DNA of 64,000 nt, from positions 2,852,001 through 2,916,000 of the forward strand of contig NZ_CP108106.1 of NCBI RefSeq assembly GCF_041435195.1, written 5' to 3'. Under the pieces are notes generated by a model. It searched no databases and was not told the DNA's origin. It worked only from the letters and a program-made list of their open reading frames with translations. This document shows, one piece after another, positions 19,634 through 27,636 of the stretch (position 1 is its first letter; each line of letters starts with the position of its first letter). Position numbers and translations under genes: made by a program. This DNA is from Streptomyces sp. NBC_00224 (GTDB taxonomy: Bacteria; Actinomycetota; Actinomycetes; Streptomycetales; Streptomycetaceae).

Positions 19634-20367
19634 CGGACTCGACCGTGGTGATCAGCCGCGCCGAGTACTGCGTGATCGCCTGCGCCGAGGCGTGGCGCGG
19701 CGACGGGGAGGTGCTGGCCAGTCCGATGGGCCTGATCCCGTCGCTCGGCGCGCGGCTGGCCCGGCGCACCTTCGCCCCGGACCTGCTGCTCACCGACGGC
19801 GAGGCGACGCTGGTCGGGGCGGACGGGGCGGCCGAGGGCTGGCTGCCGTACCGCCGCCATCTGACCATGGTCACCGGGGGCAGACGGCACGTGATGATGG
19901 GCGCGAGCCAGATCGACCGGTTCGGCAACCAGAACATCTCCTGCATCGGCGACTGGGCGGCGCCCACCCGCCAGTTGCTCGGGGTGCGCGGCGCCCCCGT
20001 CAACACCCTCAACAACCCGGTGAGTTACTGGATCCCGCGCCACTCCCCCCGGGTGTTCGTACCCGAGGTCGACATGGTGTGCGGCGTCGGCTACGACCGG
20101 GCGGCCGCCGCCGGGGCGCGTTACCACCGCATCCCCCGGGTCGTCAGCGACCTCGGCGTCCTCGACTTCGCCACACCCGGCCGCACGATGCGGCTGGCGT
20201 CGCTGCACCCCGGGGTGACGGTGGAACGGGTACGCGCGGCGACGGGCTTCGAGCTGACGGTGGAGGACAAAGTCCCGTACACGCGAGATCCGACTACTGA
20301 AGAACTGCACCTGATACGAGAGGTGCTGGACCCGGAGGGGCGGCGCGACGGGGAGGTCCGTCGCTGA
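19630..20367 (+). CDS. ipdB: IpdB, COCHEA-CoA hydrolase beta subunit
   Basis: A 245-residue beta subunit with the family features RAEYCVIACAEAWRGDGE, LARRTFAPDLLLTDGEA, VMMGASQIDRFGNQNIS and ELHLIREVLDP, all found in mycobacterial IpdB. It pairs with IpdA to form the ring C-opening hydrolase. The ATG at 19630 overlaps the ipdA stop (ATGA), and its own stop shares one base with the ipdC start. Confidence 0.93.
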   Translation: MTDSTVVISRAEYCVIACAEAWRGDGEVLASPMGLIPSLGARLARRTFAPDLLLTDGEATLVGADGAAEGWLPYRRHLTMVTGGRRHVMMGASQIDRFGNQNISCIGDWAAPTRQLLGVRGAPVNTLNNPVSYWIPRHSPRVFVPEVDMVCGVGYDRAAAAGARYHRIPRVVSDLGVLDFATPGRTMRLASLHPGVTVERVRAATGFELTVEDKVPYTRDPTTEELHLIREVLDPEGRRDGEVRR

Positions 20368-21434
20368 TGGAGACGGCACTGACCCGCCTGGTGGGGGTGC
20401 GGCACCCGATCGTACAGACGGGGATGGGGTGGGTGGCCGGTCCCCGTCTGGTGTCGGCCACGGCCGAAGCCGGGGCGCTGGGCATCCTCGCCTCGGCGAC
20501 GATGACCACGCGGGAGCTGCGCGCGGCGGTACGGGAGGTCAAGTCGCGTACGGACGCGCCGTTCGGGGTGAATCTGCGGGCGGACGCGGGGGACGCACGG
20601 GAGCGGGTGCGGATCATCGTGGAGGAGGGGGTACGGGTGGCGTCCTTCGCGCTCGCCCCCTCGCGGGAGCTGATCGCCTCGCTCAAGGACGCCGGGGTGG
20701 TGGTCGTGCCGTCCGTCGGGGCGCGGCGGCACGCCGAGAAGGTGGCGGCGTGGGGCGCGGACGCGGTGATCGTGCAGGGCGGGGAGGGCGGCGGGCACAC
20801 CGGCGAGGTGGCGACGACGGTCCTGCTGCCGCAGGTCGTGGACGCGGTGGACATCCCGGTGGTGGCGGCCGGGGGCTTCCACGACGGGCGCGGGCTCGTG
20901 GCGGCGTTGGCGTACGGGGCGGCGGGGGTCGCGATGGGCACGCGGTTCCTGCTCACGTCGGACTCTCCGGTGCCGGATGCGGTGAAGGCGCGGTATCTGG
21001 CGGCGGGGGTGTCCGATGTGATCGTGACGCGGGCGGTGGACGGGTTGCCGCACCGCATGCTCCGCACGGAGCTGGTGGCGTCGCTCGAACGGGCCGGGCG
21101 GGTGCGTTCGCTGGTCTCGGCCGTGCGGCACGCGGCGGCGTTCCGCTCGCTGTCGGGCTCGTCGTGGGCCCGCCTCGTCGCGGACGGCCGCGCGCTGCGC
21201 CACGGCAAGGACCTGACGTGGAGTCAGGTGCTGCTCGCGGCGAATACGCCGATGCTGCTGCGGGCGTCGATGGTGGAGGGGCGGGTGGAGGCGGGGGTGA
21301 TGGCGTCGGGGCAGGTGGCGGGGGTGATCGAGGATCTGCCGAGTGTGGGGGAGCTGGTGGGGCGGGTGATGCGGGAGGCGACGGCGACGCTGTCGACCCT
21401 CCGGGACCTGGGCCCCACCCCGCCCCTTCCCTAA
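20367..21434 (+). CDS. ipdC: IpdC, nitronate monooxygenase-family flavoprotein of HIP degradation
   Basis: A 355-residue FMN-binding TIM-barrel protein of the nitronate monooxygenase/2-enoyl reductase family, equivalent by sequence and position to IpdC (Rv3553). The phosphate-binding and catalytic region is VIVQGGEGGGHTGEV, followed by VVAAGGFHDGRGL and GVAMGTRFLLTSDSP. In the HIP pathway IpdC acts before IpdAB on the unsaturated ring CoA ester. The last codons (PTPPLP and stop TAA) lie inside a dispersed GC-rich repeat beginning at about 21413, so the natural C-terminus may have been altered by the repeat. Confidence 0.88.
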   Translation: METALTRLVGVRHPIVQTGMGWVAGPRLVSATAEAGALGILASATMTTRELRAAVREVKSRTDAPFGVNLRADAGDARERVRIIVEEGVRVASFALAPSRELIASLKDAGVVVVPSVGARRHAEKVAAWGADAVIVQGGEGGGHTGEVATTVLLPQVVDAVDIPVVAAGGFHDGRGLVAALAYGAAGVAMGTRFLLTSDSPVPDAVKARYLAAGVSDVIVTRAVDGLPHRMLRTELVASLERAGRVRSLVSAVRHAAAFRSLSGSSWARLVADGRALRHGKDLTWSQVLLAANTPMLLRASMVEGRVEAGVMASGQVAGVIEDLPSVGELVGRVMREATATLSTLRDLGPTPPLP

Positions 21435-21520
21435 ACCCTCCGGGGGTGGGAGGGGGGTGGAGGTGGGCTTTCCCGGGGGCTACGCCCCCGGACCCCCGGG
21501 CGGGGCTGCGCCCGGCCGCC
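21413..21520. repeat. Second dispersed GC-rich element with adjacent hairpins
   Basis: On the reverse strand this reads ccccggagggttt-agg-gaaggggcggggtgggg in essence, the same element as at 46218, 49168 and 63268. It starts inside the ipdC 3' end. Directly after it come two small hairpins (cgggggc-tac-gcccccg at 21474, and cgggcggggctgcgcccg). Together with the next repeat it fills the ipdC / helicase convergent gap. Confidence 0.75.
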
Positions 21521-21667
21521 GTTCGCCTGCGGGCCGTCCGTGGCTGGTCGCGCAGTTCCCCGCGCCCCTCAAATGCCGCTGCGCGCCATCCCCTGGGCGC
21601 CCCGGAGGGGCGCTTCCAGGGGCGCGGGGAACTGCGCGACCAGCCCCCACCGGGCCCGCAGACAAAC
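21521..21667. repeat. Dispersed nested inverted repeat, copy 3
   Basis: The outer arms are gttcgcctgcgggcc (21521) and gggcccgcagacaaac (21652). The inner arms with core gcgcagttccccgcgcccc are at 21541-21569 and 21618-21645. The centre carries gggcgccccggaggggcgc. It lies between the convergent ipdC and DEAD-box helicase genes and may serve as a bidirectional terminator. Confidence 0.9.
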
Positions 21668-21728
21668 ACGGGGCCCGGGGCGAAGCCCCGCAACGGGGTG
21701 TGGGGGCTGAAACCGGTGGAAGATCCGG

Positions 21729-23321
21729 CTACGCCGGCGTGCTGCGGCGGCCGCCCGACTGGGGGCGGCCACGGCGCGCGCCGCCGGCCTGGGCGCGGGC
21801 GCCCTGGGACTGGGCACCCCGGGCCGCGCCCTGGGACTGCCCACCCCGGCCACCCTGGGCGGAGCCCTGCGTGCGGCCACCCTGGGTGGAGCCCTGCGTA
21901 CGGGCGCCCTGGGACTGGCCCGTGCGGCCCGACGACGTGCGGGAGCCCGAGCGGGCGCCCCGGCTCCGGGTGCGGGTACCCGACGGCGGCGTCGGGGCGG
22001 GGACCTCGACCACGACCGGCACGCCGGACGGCTCGCGCGCGCCCGTGACCCGTACCAGCTCCTCGTCGCTCGACTTCACCGCCGCCGTCCGGGGACGGAT
22101 CCCCGCGAACGTCATCAGACGGCTCATCTCGCGCTTCTGCTCGGGCAGGACCAGCGTCACGACGCTGCCCGACTCGCCCGCGCGGGCGGTGCGGCCGCCC
22201 CGGTGGAGGTAGTCCTTGTGGTCCGTGGGCGGGTCGACGTTGACGACCAGGTCGAGGTCGTCGACGTGGATGCCGCGCGCCGCCACGTTCGTCGCGACGA
22301 GCGCGGTGACCTGGCCGTTCTTGAACTGCTCAAGGGTGCGGTTGCGCTGCGGCTGGGAGCGGCCGCCGTGCAGGCCCCCCGCCCGTACGCCGCTCGCGAG
22401 CAGCCGCTTGACCAGCCGGTCGACCGAACGCTTGGTGTCCAGGAACATGATCACCCGGCCGTCGCGCGCCGCGATCCGCGCGGTGACGGCCTTCTTGTCG
22501 GTCTCGTCCTGGATGTAGAGGACGTGGTGTTCCATCGTCGTGACCGCGCCCGCCGACGGGTCCACCGAGTGGACGACCGGGTCGGTCAGGAACATGCGGA
22601 CCAGGCGGTCGATGTTCTTGTCCAGGGTCGCCGAGAACAGCATCCGCTGACCACCCGGCTCCACCTGCTTCAGCAGCGCCACGACCTGCGGCATGAAGCC
22701 CATGTCGGCCATCTGGTCGGCCTCGTCGAGCACGGTGATCCGCACCTGGCCGAGCACGCAGTCGCCGCGCTCTATGAGGTCCTTGAGACGGCCGGGCGTC
22801 GCCACGAGCACCTCGGCGCCGCGCCGCAGCGCGTTCGCCTGCTTGGTGAGCGAGAGCCCGCCCACGACCGTGGTCAGGCGCAGGTTGACGGCCGTGGCGT
22901 ACGGCGTCAGCGCGTCGGTGACCTGCTGGGCCAGCTCACGCGTCGGCACGAGTACGAGGGCGAGCGGCGCCTTCGGCTCGGCGCGGTGGCCGGCCGTACG
23001 GGCGAGGAGCGCGAGGCCGAAGGCGAGGGTCTTGCCCGAGCCCGTGCGGCCCCGGCCGAGGATGTCGCGGCCCGCGAGGGAGTTCGGCAGGGTCGCGGCC
23101 TGGATCGGGAACGGCTCGGTGACGCCCTGCGCGGCCAGCGTCTTGAGGAGCGCCGCGGGCATGTCGAGGTCGTCGAAACCGGCCACCGAGGGCAGCGCGG
23201 GCGTGACCGTTTCCGGCAACGTGAATTCGCCCTGCGGCTGCACGGTCCGGCCGCGCGCGGCGTTCGCGGCGGGCTTGGCGGAGCTGGAGGTGGAGCGCTT
23301 GCGGGGGGTCATACGCGTCAT
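21729..23321 (-). CDS. DEAD-box ATP-dependent RNA helicase
   Basis: A 530-residue helicase of the RhlE/DeaD type. Motifs in order: Q-motif EPFPIQAATLP, Walker A GRTGSGKT, PTRELA, TPGRLKDL, VLDEADQMADMGF, SAT (LFSATLD), then the second RecA domain with RGIHVDDLDLVVN and HRGGRTARAG. The ~75-residue C-terminal tail is a low-complexity Gln/Gly/Arg repeat (SQGARTQG-, TQGGRTQG-, AQGGRGGQ-), typical of RNA-binding tails. The ATG at 23321 follows AGGAAGG. It lies 94 nt after the cold-shock gene on the same strand, consistent with joint cold or RNA-structure response. It interrupts the steroid cluster. Confidence 0.93.
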   Translation of the reverse strand: MTRMTPRKRSTSSSAKPAANAARGRTVQPQGEFTLPETVTPALPSVAGFDDLDMPAALLKTLAAQGVTEPFPIQAATLPNSLAGRDILGRGRTGSGKTLAFGLALLARTAGHRAEPKAPLALVLVPTRELAQQVTDALTPYATAVNLRLTTVVGGLSLTKQANALRRGAEVLVATPGRLKDLIERGDCVLGQVRITVLDEADQMADMGFMPQVVALLKQVEPGGQRMLFSATLDKNIDRLVRMFLTDPVVHSVDPSAGAVTTMEHHVLYIQDETDKKAVTARIAARDGRVIMFLDTKRSVDRLVKRLLASGVRAGGLHGGRSQPQRNRTLEQFKNGQVTALVATNVAARGIHVDDLDLVVNVDPPTDHKDYLHRGGRTARAGESGSVVTLVLPEQKREMSRLMTFAGIRPRTAAVKSSDEELVRVTGAREPSGVPVVVEVPAPTPPSGTRTRSRGARSGSRTSSGRTGQSQGARTQGSTQGGRTQGSAQGGRGGQSQGAARGAQSQGARAQAGGARRGRPQSGGRRSTPA

Positions 23322-23415
23322 ACGGAAATTGCCTTCCTGGGCCCGGTGGACGGACAGCACGCAAGCCGGGACCCGCACCTGCGCGGTGCGGGCCCCGGCT
23401 CGGAATTCGCCGTGA

Positions 23416-23619
23416 TCAGGCGGGGAGGATGTTCTCCGCCTGCAGGCCCTTCTGACCCTGGGTGACCTCGAAGGAGACCTTCTGGCCCTCAAGGAGCTCA
23501 CGGAAGCCGGAGGAGGCGATGTTCGAGTAGTGGGCGAAGACGTCCGGGCCGCCACCGTCCTGCTCGATGAAGCCGAAGCCCTTTTCCGAGTTGAACCACT
23601 TCACGGTGCCAGTAGCCAT
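23416..23619 (-). CDS. Cold-shock protein, CspA family
   Basis: A 67-residue single-domain OB-fold nucleic-acid chaperone. RNP1 is KGFGFIE, RNP2 is DVFAHYS, and the protein starts [17 protein letters not shown]. The ATG at 23619 is preceded by AGGAG. The leader contains a strong stem-loop followed by a T-rich tract. The DEAD-box helicase follows on the same strand. Confidence 0.95.
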   Translation of the reverse strand: MATGTVKWFNSEKGFGFIEQDGGGPDVFAHYSNIASSGFRELLEGQKVSFEVTQGQKGLQAENILPA

Positions 23620-23674
23620 GTCATTCTCCTGAATAGGTAGGGGCCCCATCCGGAGAAAGCCGGAAAAACAATAA

Positions 23675-23704
23675 TGCGCCTGAGGAACATTCCCGTCAGG
23701 CGCA
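23675..23704 (-). terminator. Stem-loop with T-tract in csp leader / after fadA6
   Basis: A perfect 9-bp stem (tgcgcctga / tcaggcgca) with a 12-nt loop. Read leftward it is followed by attattgttttt, so it looks like an intrinsic terminator. It could end the ipdF-kstR2-fadA6 transcript or, if the csp promoter lies upstream, act as an attenuator in the cold-shock leader. Confidence 0.65.
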
Positions 23705-23807
23705 CATAAAGTCTATGGGTACCAAAACTGCAACGGAGAAACTGTACCACGTCACCCCCTCAGGGGCAGGTGCGGCCGTGTGGGCCGCACCACTCCCCCG
23801 GGCCCGG

Positions 23808-24965
23808 TCAGAGGCGCTCGATCACCGTCACGTTCGCCTGGCCACCGCCCTCGCACATCGTCTGGAGGCCGAGGCGGCCGCCCGTGCGCTCCAGCTCGTG
23901 CAGCAGCGTCGTCATCAGCCGTACACCGGTGGCCCCCAAAGGGTGACCGAGCGCGATGGCGCCCCCGTTGACGTTGACCTTCGCCGGGTCCGCGCCGGTC
24001 TCCTTCAGCCAGGCGAGCACCACCGGCGCGAAGGCCTCGTTGATCTCGACCAGGTCGATCGCGTCGATCGTCAGGCCCGTCTTCTTCAGCGCGTACGCCG
24101 TCGCCGGGATCGGCGCCGAGAGCATTCGGATGGGGTCCTCGCCACGTACCGAGAGGTGGTGGATCCGGGCGCGCGGGGTGAGCCCGTGCTCCCGTACGGC
24201 CCGCTCGCTCGCCAGGAGCATCGCCGCCGCGCCGTCCGAGACCTGGGAGGAGCACGCGGCGGTGATCGTGCCGCCCTCGACGACCGGCTTCAGGGCGGCC
24301 ATCTTCTCCGGGGTCGTGTCGCGGCGCGGCCCCTCGTCGACGCGCACGTCGCCGTACGGCACGGTCTCGCGTACGAAACGGCCCTCGTCGACCGCCCGGA
24401 TCGCGCGCCGGTGCGAGCGGAGCGCGAACTCCTCCTGGTCCTGGCGGCTGATCCCCCACTTGTGCGCGATGAGCTCGGCGCCGTGGAACTGGTTGACCGG
24501 CTGGTCGCCGTACCGCGCCCGCCAGCCGGCCGAGCCGGCGAACGGGCCCTCGGTCAGGCCGAGCGGCTCGGCCGCCTGCCGGGAGGCGAAGGCGATCGGG
24601 ATCATCGACATGTTCTGGGTGCCGCCCGCGACCACCAGGTCCTGGGTGCCGGAGAGCACGGCCTGCGCGGCGAAGTGCACGGCCTGCTGGGACGAGCCGC
24701 ACTGGCGGTCGACGGTGACGCCCGGCACCTCCTGCGGCAGCCCGGCCGCCAGCCACGCCGTCCGCGCGATGTCCCCGGCCTGCGGCCCGACCGCGTCGAG
24801 GCAGCCGAAGACGACGTCCTCGACGGCGGCCGGGTCGATCCCGCAGCGCTCGACGAGCGCGCCGAGCACATGCGCCCCCAGATCCGCCGGATGGACGCCC
24901 GCGAGCCCGCCCCCGCGCCGCCCCACCGGGGTGCGCACCGCTTCGACTATGTATGCCTCGGCCAT
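23808..24965 (-). CDS. fadA6: FadA6-like thiolase of HIP degradation
   Basis: A 385-residue acetyl-CoA acetyltransferase-type thiolase. Nucleophile C89 lies in VDRQCGSSQQAV; the other catalytic segments are NEAFAPV, GGAIALGHPLGATG and QTMCEGGGQAN. It lies immediately downstream of kstR2, as fadA6 (Rv3556c) does in M. tuberculosis, where it acts on late linear intermediates of the pathway. It shares the leftward operon ipdF-kstR2-fadA6, 27 nt after kstR2. Confidence 0.9.
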   Translation of the reverse strand: MAEAYIVEAVRTPVGRRGGGLAGVHPADLGAHVLGALVERCGIDPAAVEDVVFGCLDAVGPQAGDIARTAWLAAGLPQEVPGVTVDRQCGSSQQAVHFAAQAVLSGTQDLVVAGGTQNMSMIPIAFASRQAAEPLGLTEGPFAGSAGWRARYGDQPVNQFHGAELIAHKWGISRQDQEEFALRSHRRAIRAVDEGRFVRETVPYGDVRVDEGPRRDTTPEKMAALKPVVEGGTITAACSSQVSDGAAAMLLASERAVREHGLTPRARIHHLSVRGEDPIRMLSAPIPATAYALKKTGLTIDAIDLVEINEAFAPVVLAWLKETGADPAKVNVNGGAIALGHPLGATGVRLMTTLLHELERTGGRLGLQTMCEGGGQANVTVIERL

Positions 24966-24992
24966 TCCCGACTCCCTTGACCTGCCAGCGGA

Positions 24993-25607
24993 TTACTCTC
25001 GTACGGCGATTCCGTCCAGCACCATCGACAGGTACTGGCGGGCGATCTCCTCCGGGCTGTGCTGTCCGCCGGGCCGGTACCAGGACGCGGCCACCCACAC
25101 CGTGTCGCGGACGAACCGGTAGGTGAGCCGGACGTCCAGGTCCGCGCGGAACGCGTTCGCCGCGACCCCGCGCTCCAGGGTCCCCAGCCACGCCTGTTCG
25201 AACTTCCGCTGCGAGTCGGCGAGGTAGCCGAAGCGCGGCAGCGCGGTGAGGTGCCTGGACTCCTTCTGGTAGATCGCGACGGCGGCCCGGTGCCGGTCGA
25301 TCTCCCGGAAGGACTCGGTGACCAGGGCCTCGATGGTCTCGCGCGGGCCGAGCCCGGCCGCGAGGACGGCGTCGTACCCCTCCCACAGCTCGGTCAGGAA
25401 GGTGGAGAGGATCTCGTCGAGCATCGATTCCTTGGAATCGAAGTGGTAGTAGAGGCTGCCCGCGAGCATGCCCGCCTCGTCGGCGATCCTGCGGACGGTG
25501 GTGGCGTTGTAGCCCTGGGCGGCGAACACCTCGGCCGCGGTGGCGAGGAGTTCTCCGCGCCGCTCGGGCACGGCGGTCACCTGGGGCTTCTTCTTGTTCG
25601 CTGGCAC
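24993..25607 (-). CDS. kstR2: TetR-family repressor, KstR2-like
   Basis: A 204-residue TetR regulator. The helix-turn-helix is TTVRRIADEAGMLAGSLYYHFDSKESMLDEIL (segments), and the C-terminal ligand domain carries YRFVRDTVWVAASWYRPGG. Its location between the fadA6 and ipdF homologues is that of KstR2 (Rv3557c), the HIP-CoA-responsive repressor of steroid C/D-ring genes. Two matching operator-like sites flank the cluster (17986 and 26428). It is in an operon 15 nt after ipdF and would therefore control its own synthesis. Confidence 0.87.
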   Translation of the reverse strand: MPANKKKPQVTAVPERRGELLATAAEVFAAQGYNATTVRRIADEAGMLAGSLYYHFDSKESMLDEILSTFLTELWEGYDAVLAAGLGPRETIEALVTESFREIDRHRAAVAIYQKESRHLTALPRFGYLADSQRKFEQAWLGTLERGVAANAFRADLDVRLTYRFVRDTVWVAASWYRPGGQHSPEEIARQYLSMVLDGIAVRE

Positions 25608-25622
25608 GCGCCCATTCTGGCC

Positions 25623-26411
25623 CTACGCGTGCTGGCTGCTGACGGCGACGACTTCGCCGGTCATGTACGAGGAGTAGTCGCTGGCCAGGAAGACGACGAC
25701 GTTGGCCACCTCCCACGGCTCGGCGTACCGCCCGAAGGCCTCCCGCGCGGCGAGTTCGTCGAGGAGCTCGGCGGAGGTGACCTTGGCGAGGTGGGGGTGC
25801 ATGGCGAGGGAGGGCGAGACCGCGTTGACCCGCACTCCGTGGGCGGCCGCCTCGATCGCCGCGCAGCGGGTGAGCGCCATGACGCCCGCCTTGGCGGCGG
25901 CGTAGTGGGCCTGCCCGGCCTGGGCGCGCCAGCCGACGACGGACGCGTTGTTGACGATCACGCCGCCCCGGCCGGCGGCTCGATAGGCGCGCAGGGCCGC
26001 CCTGGTGCACCGGAAGGTGCCGTTGAGGGTGACGTCGAGGACCCGGTCCCACTGCTCGTCGCTCATGTCGGCCAGCTCGGCCGTGCCGCCCAGGCCCGCG
26101 TTGTTGACGACGACGTCGAGGCGGCCGTGGAGCCGTACCGCCTCGGCGAAGAGCGCGCGCACCTGTGCGTCGTCGGTGACGTCGCAGGGCAGCGCGGCCA
26201 CGGCGCCGGCGCCGAACTCGGCCGCCAGGGCCTCCTCGGTCTCCTTGAGCCTGCGCGCGTGCGCGTCGCTCACCAGCACCCGCGCGCCCTCCTCAAGGAA
26301 CCTGCGGGCGGTCGCGCCGCCGATCCCGGCCCCGGCGGCGGCGGTGACGACGGCGGTGCGGCCGTCGAGGAGACCGTGCCCGGGCACGTACGGAACCTTG
26401 TTGTCGGTCAC
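25623..26411 (-). CDS. ipdF: IpdF-like short-chain dehydrogenase
   Basis: A 262-residue SDR with AAAGAGIGGATARRF (cofactor loop), VVNNAGLGG, catalytic Ser in VNNASVVGW and YAAAK. Near its C-terminus it has the family-typical AEPWEVANVVVFLASDYSSYMTG. It corresponds to Rv3559c, which reduces/oxidises the 5-oxo/hydroxy group of the ring CoA ester in HIP catabolism. The GTG at 26411 starts 17 nt from the KstR2-like operator, shared with the divergent acyl-CoA dehydrogenase genes. Confidence 0.88.
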   Translation of the reverse strand: MTDNKVPYVPGHGLLDGRTAVVTAAAGAGIGGATARRFLEEGARVLVSDAHARRLKETEEALAAEFGAGAVAALPCDVTDDAQVRALFAEAVRLHGRLDVVVNNAGLGGTAELADMSDEQWDRVLDVTLNGTFRCTRAALRAYRAAGRGGVIVNNASVVGWRAQAGQAHYAAAKAGVMALTRCAAIEAAAHGVRVNAVSPSLAMHPHLAKVTSAELLDELAAREAFGRYAEPWEVANVVVFLASDYSSYMTGEVVAVSSQHA

Positions 26412-26427
26412 GTCCGCAGGCTAACCT

Positions 26428-26444
26428 ACCAAACACTTGTTAGG
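26428..26444. promoter_or_regulatory. KstR2-like operator between ipdF and fadE30
   Basis: The sequence accaaacacttgttagg fits the mycobacterial KstR2 box AnCAAGnnCTTGnT at all but one fixed position. It is flanked by ctaac (26421) and gttag (26439). It lies in the 76-bp gap between divergent genes and differs by a single base from the inverted copy at 17986. Confidence 0.75.
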
Positions 26445-26487
26445 GAACGCTTGTTCAGGGAACGGTCGCGAAGGGGCGGGCCCCGCA

Positions 26488-27636
26488 ATGGACTTGGACC
26501 ACACGGCCGAGGAGGACGCCTTCCGCGCCGAGGCGCGGGCGTGGCTCGCCGCCCATGTGCCGGCCGCGCCGCTCCCCTCCCTGGAGACGGCGGAGGGCTT
26601 CGCCGCGCACCGGGAGTGGGAGGCCGGGCTGTACGCCGGGCGCTGGTCGGCCGTCTCCTGGCCCGAGCGGTTCGGGGGCCGGGGCGCCGACATCTTCCGG
26701 TGGCTGGCCTTCGAGGAGGAGTACTGGGCGGCGGGCGCGCCCGGCCGGGTCTCCCAGAACGGCATCAGCCTGCTCGCACCGACGCTCTTCGACCACGGTA
26801 CGGAGGAACAGCGCGCCCGGGTGCTGCCGGACATGGCGAGCGGGGCGGTGGTGTGGGCGCAGGCCTGGTCGGAGCCGGAGGCCGGGTCCGACCTGGCGTC
26901 GCTGCGGTCCCGGGCCGTGCGCACGGACGGGGGCTGGCTGCTTTCGGGCCAGAAGACGTGGTCGTCGCGGGCCGCGTTCGCCGACCGCGCCTTCGGCATC
27001 TTCCGTACGGACCCGGCGGCGCCCCGGCCCCACCAGGGCCTGACCTACGTGATGTTCGACCTGCGGGCCCCCGGAGTCACCGTCCGCCCGATCGGCCGCC
27101 TCGACGGCAGGCCGGCGTTCGCGGAGCTGTTCCTGGACGAGGTGTTCGTCCCCGACGAGGACGTCATCGGGGAGCCGGGGCAGGGCTGGCGCATCGCGAT
27201 GTCCACGACCGGCAACGAGCGCGGGCTGACCCTGCGCTCCCCCGGCCGCTTCCTGGCCGCCGCCGACCGGCTCGTACGGCTGTGGCGCGAGCGCGGCGAG
27301 GACCGCGGGGCGCGCGACCGGGTGGCGGACGCAGTGATCGGGGCGCGGGCCTATCAGCTGTTCACGTACGCGGGCGCGTCCCGCTTCGCGGCGGGCGGGG
27401 AGATGGGCGCGGAGTCGAGCCTGAACAAGCTGTTCTGGTCGGAGTACGACATCGCGCTGCACGAGACGGCGCTGGAACTGCTGGGCGCGGAGGGCGAGTT
27501 GGCCCAGTCGCCCGACGGCTGGGGAGAGGGATACGTCTTCGCGCTCGCCGGACCCGTCTACGCCGGTACGAACGAGATCCAGCGCGACATCGTCGCCGAG
27601 CGCCTGCTCGGCCTCCCGAAGGGCCGCCCCCGATGA
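26488..27636 (+). CDS. fadE30: Acyl-CoA dehydrogenase, FadE30-like
   Basis: A 382-residue flavoprotein dehydrogenase. Flavin/substrate motifs include WAQAWSEPEAGSDLAS, TGNERGLTLRSPGRF and the C-terminal VYAGTNEIQRDIVAERLLGLP. It lies beside ipdF across the KstR2-like operator, the position of fadE30 (Rv3560c), which introduces the double bond into the propionate side chain of HIP-CoA. The ATG at 26488 was chosen by homology; an AAGGGG lies 11 nt upstream. It overlaps the next dehydrogenase by 4 nt. Confidence 0.85.
   Translation: MDLDHTAEEDAFRAEARAWLAAHVPAAPLPSLETAEGFAAHREWEAGLYAGRWSAVSWPERFGGRGADIFRWLAFEEEYWAAGAPGRVSQNGISLLAPTLFDHGTEEQRARVLPDMASGAVVWAQAWSEPEAGSDLASLRSRAVRTDGGWLLSGQKTWSSRAAFADRAFGIFRTDPAAPRPHQGLTYVMFDLRAPGVTVRPIGRLDGRPAFAELFLDEVFVPDEDVIGEPGQGWRIAMSTTGNERGLTLRSPGRFLAAADRLVRLWRERGEDRGARDRVADAVIGARAYQLFTYAGASRFAAGGEMGAESSLNKLFWSEYDIALHETALELLGAEGELAQSPDGWGEGYVFALAGPVYAGTNEIQRDIVAERLLGLPKGRPR

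Noticed and set aside
21413..21728. Insertion sequence or transposon remnant between ipdC and the helicase
   Set aside because: No transposase frame or terminal repeats typical of IS elements; the DNA is made of short dispersed palindromic repeats.
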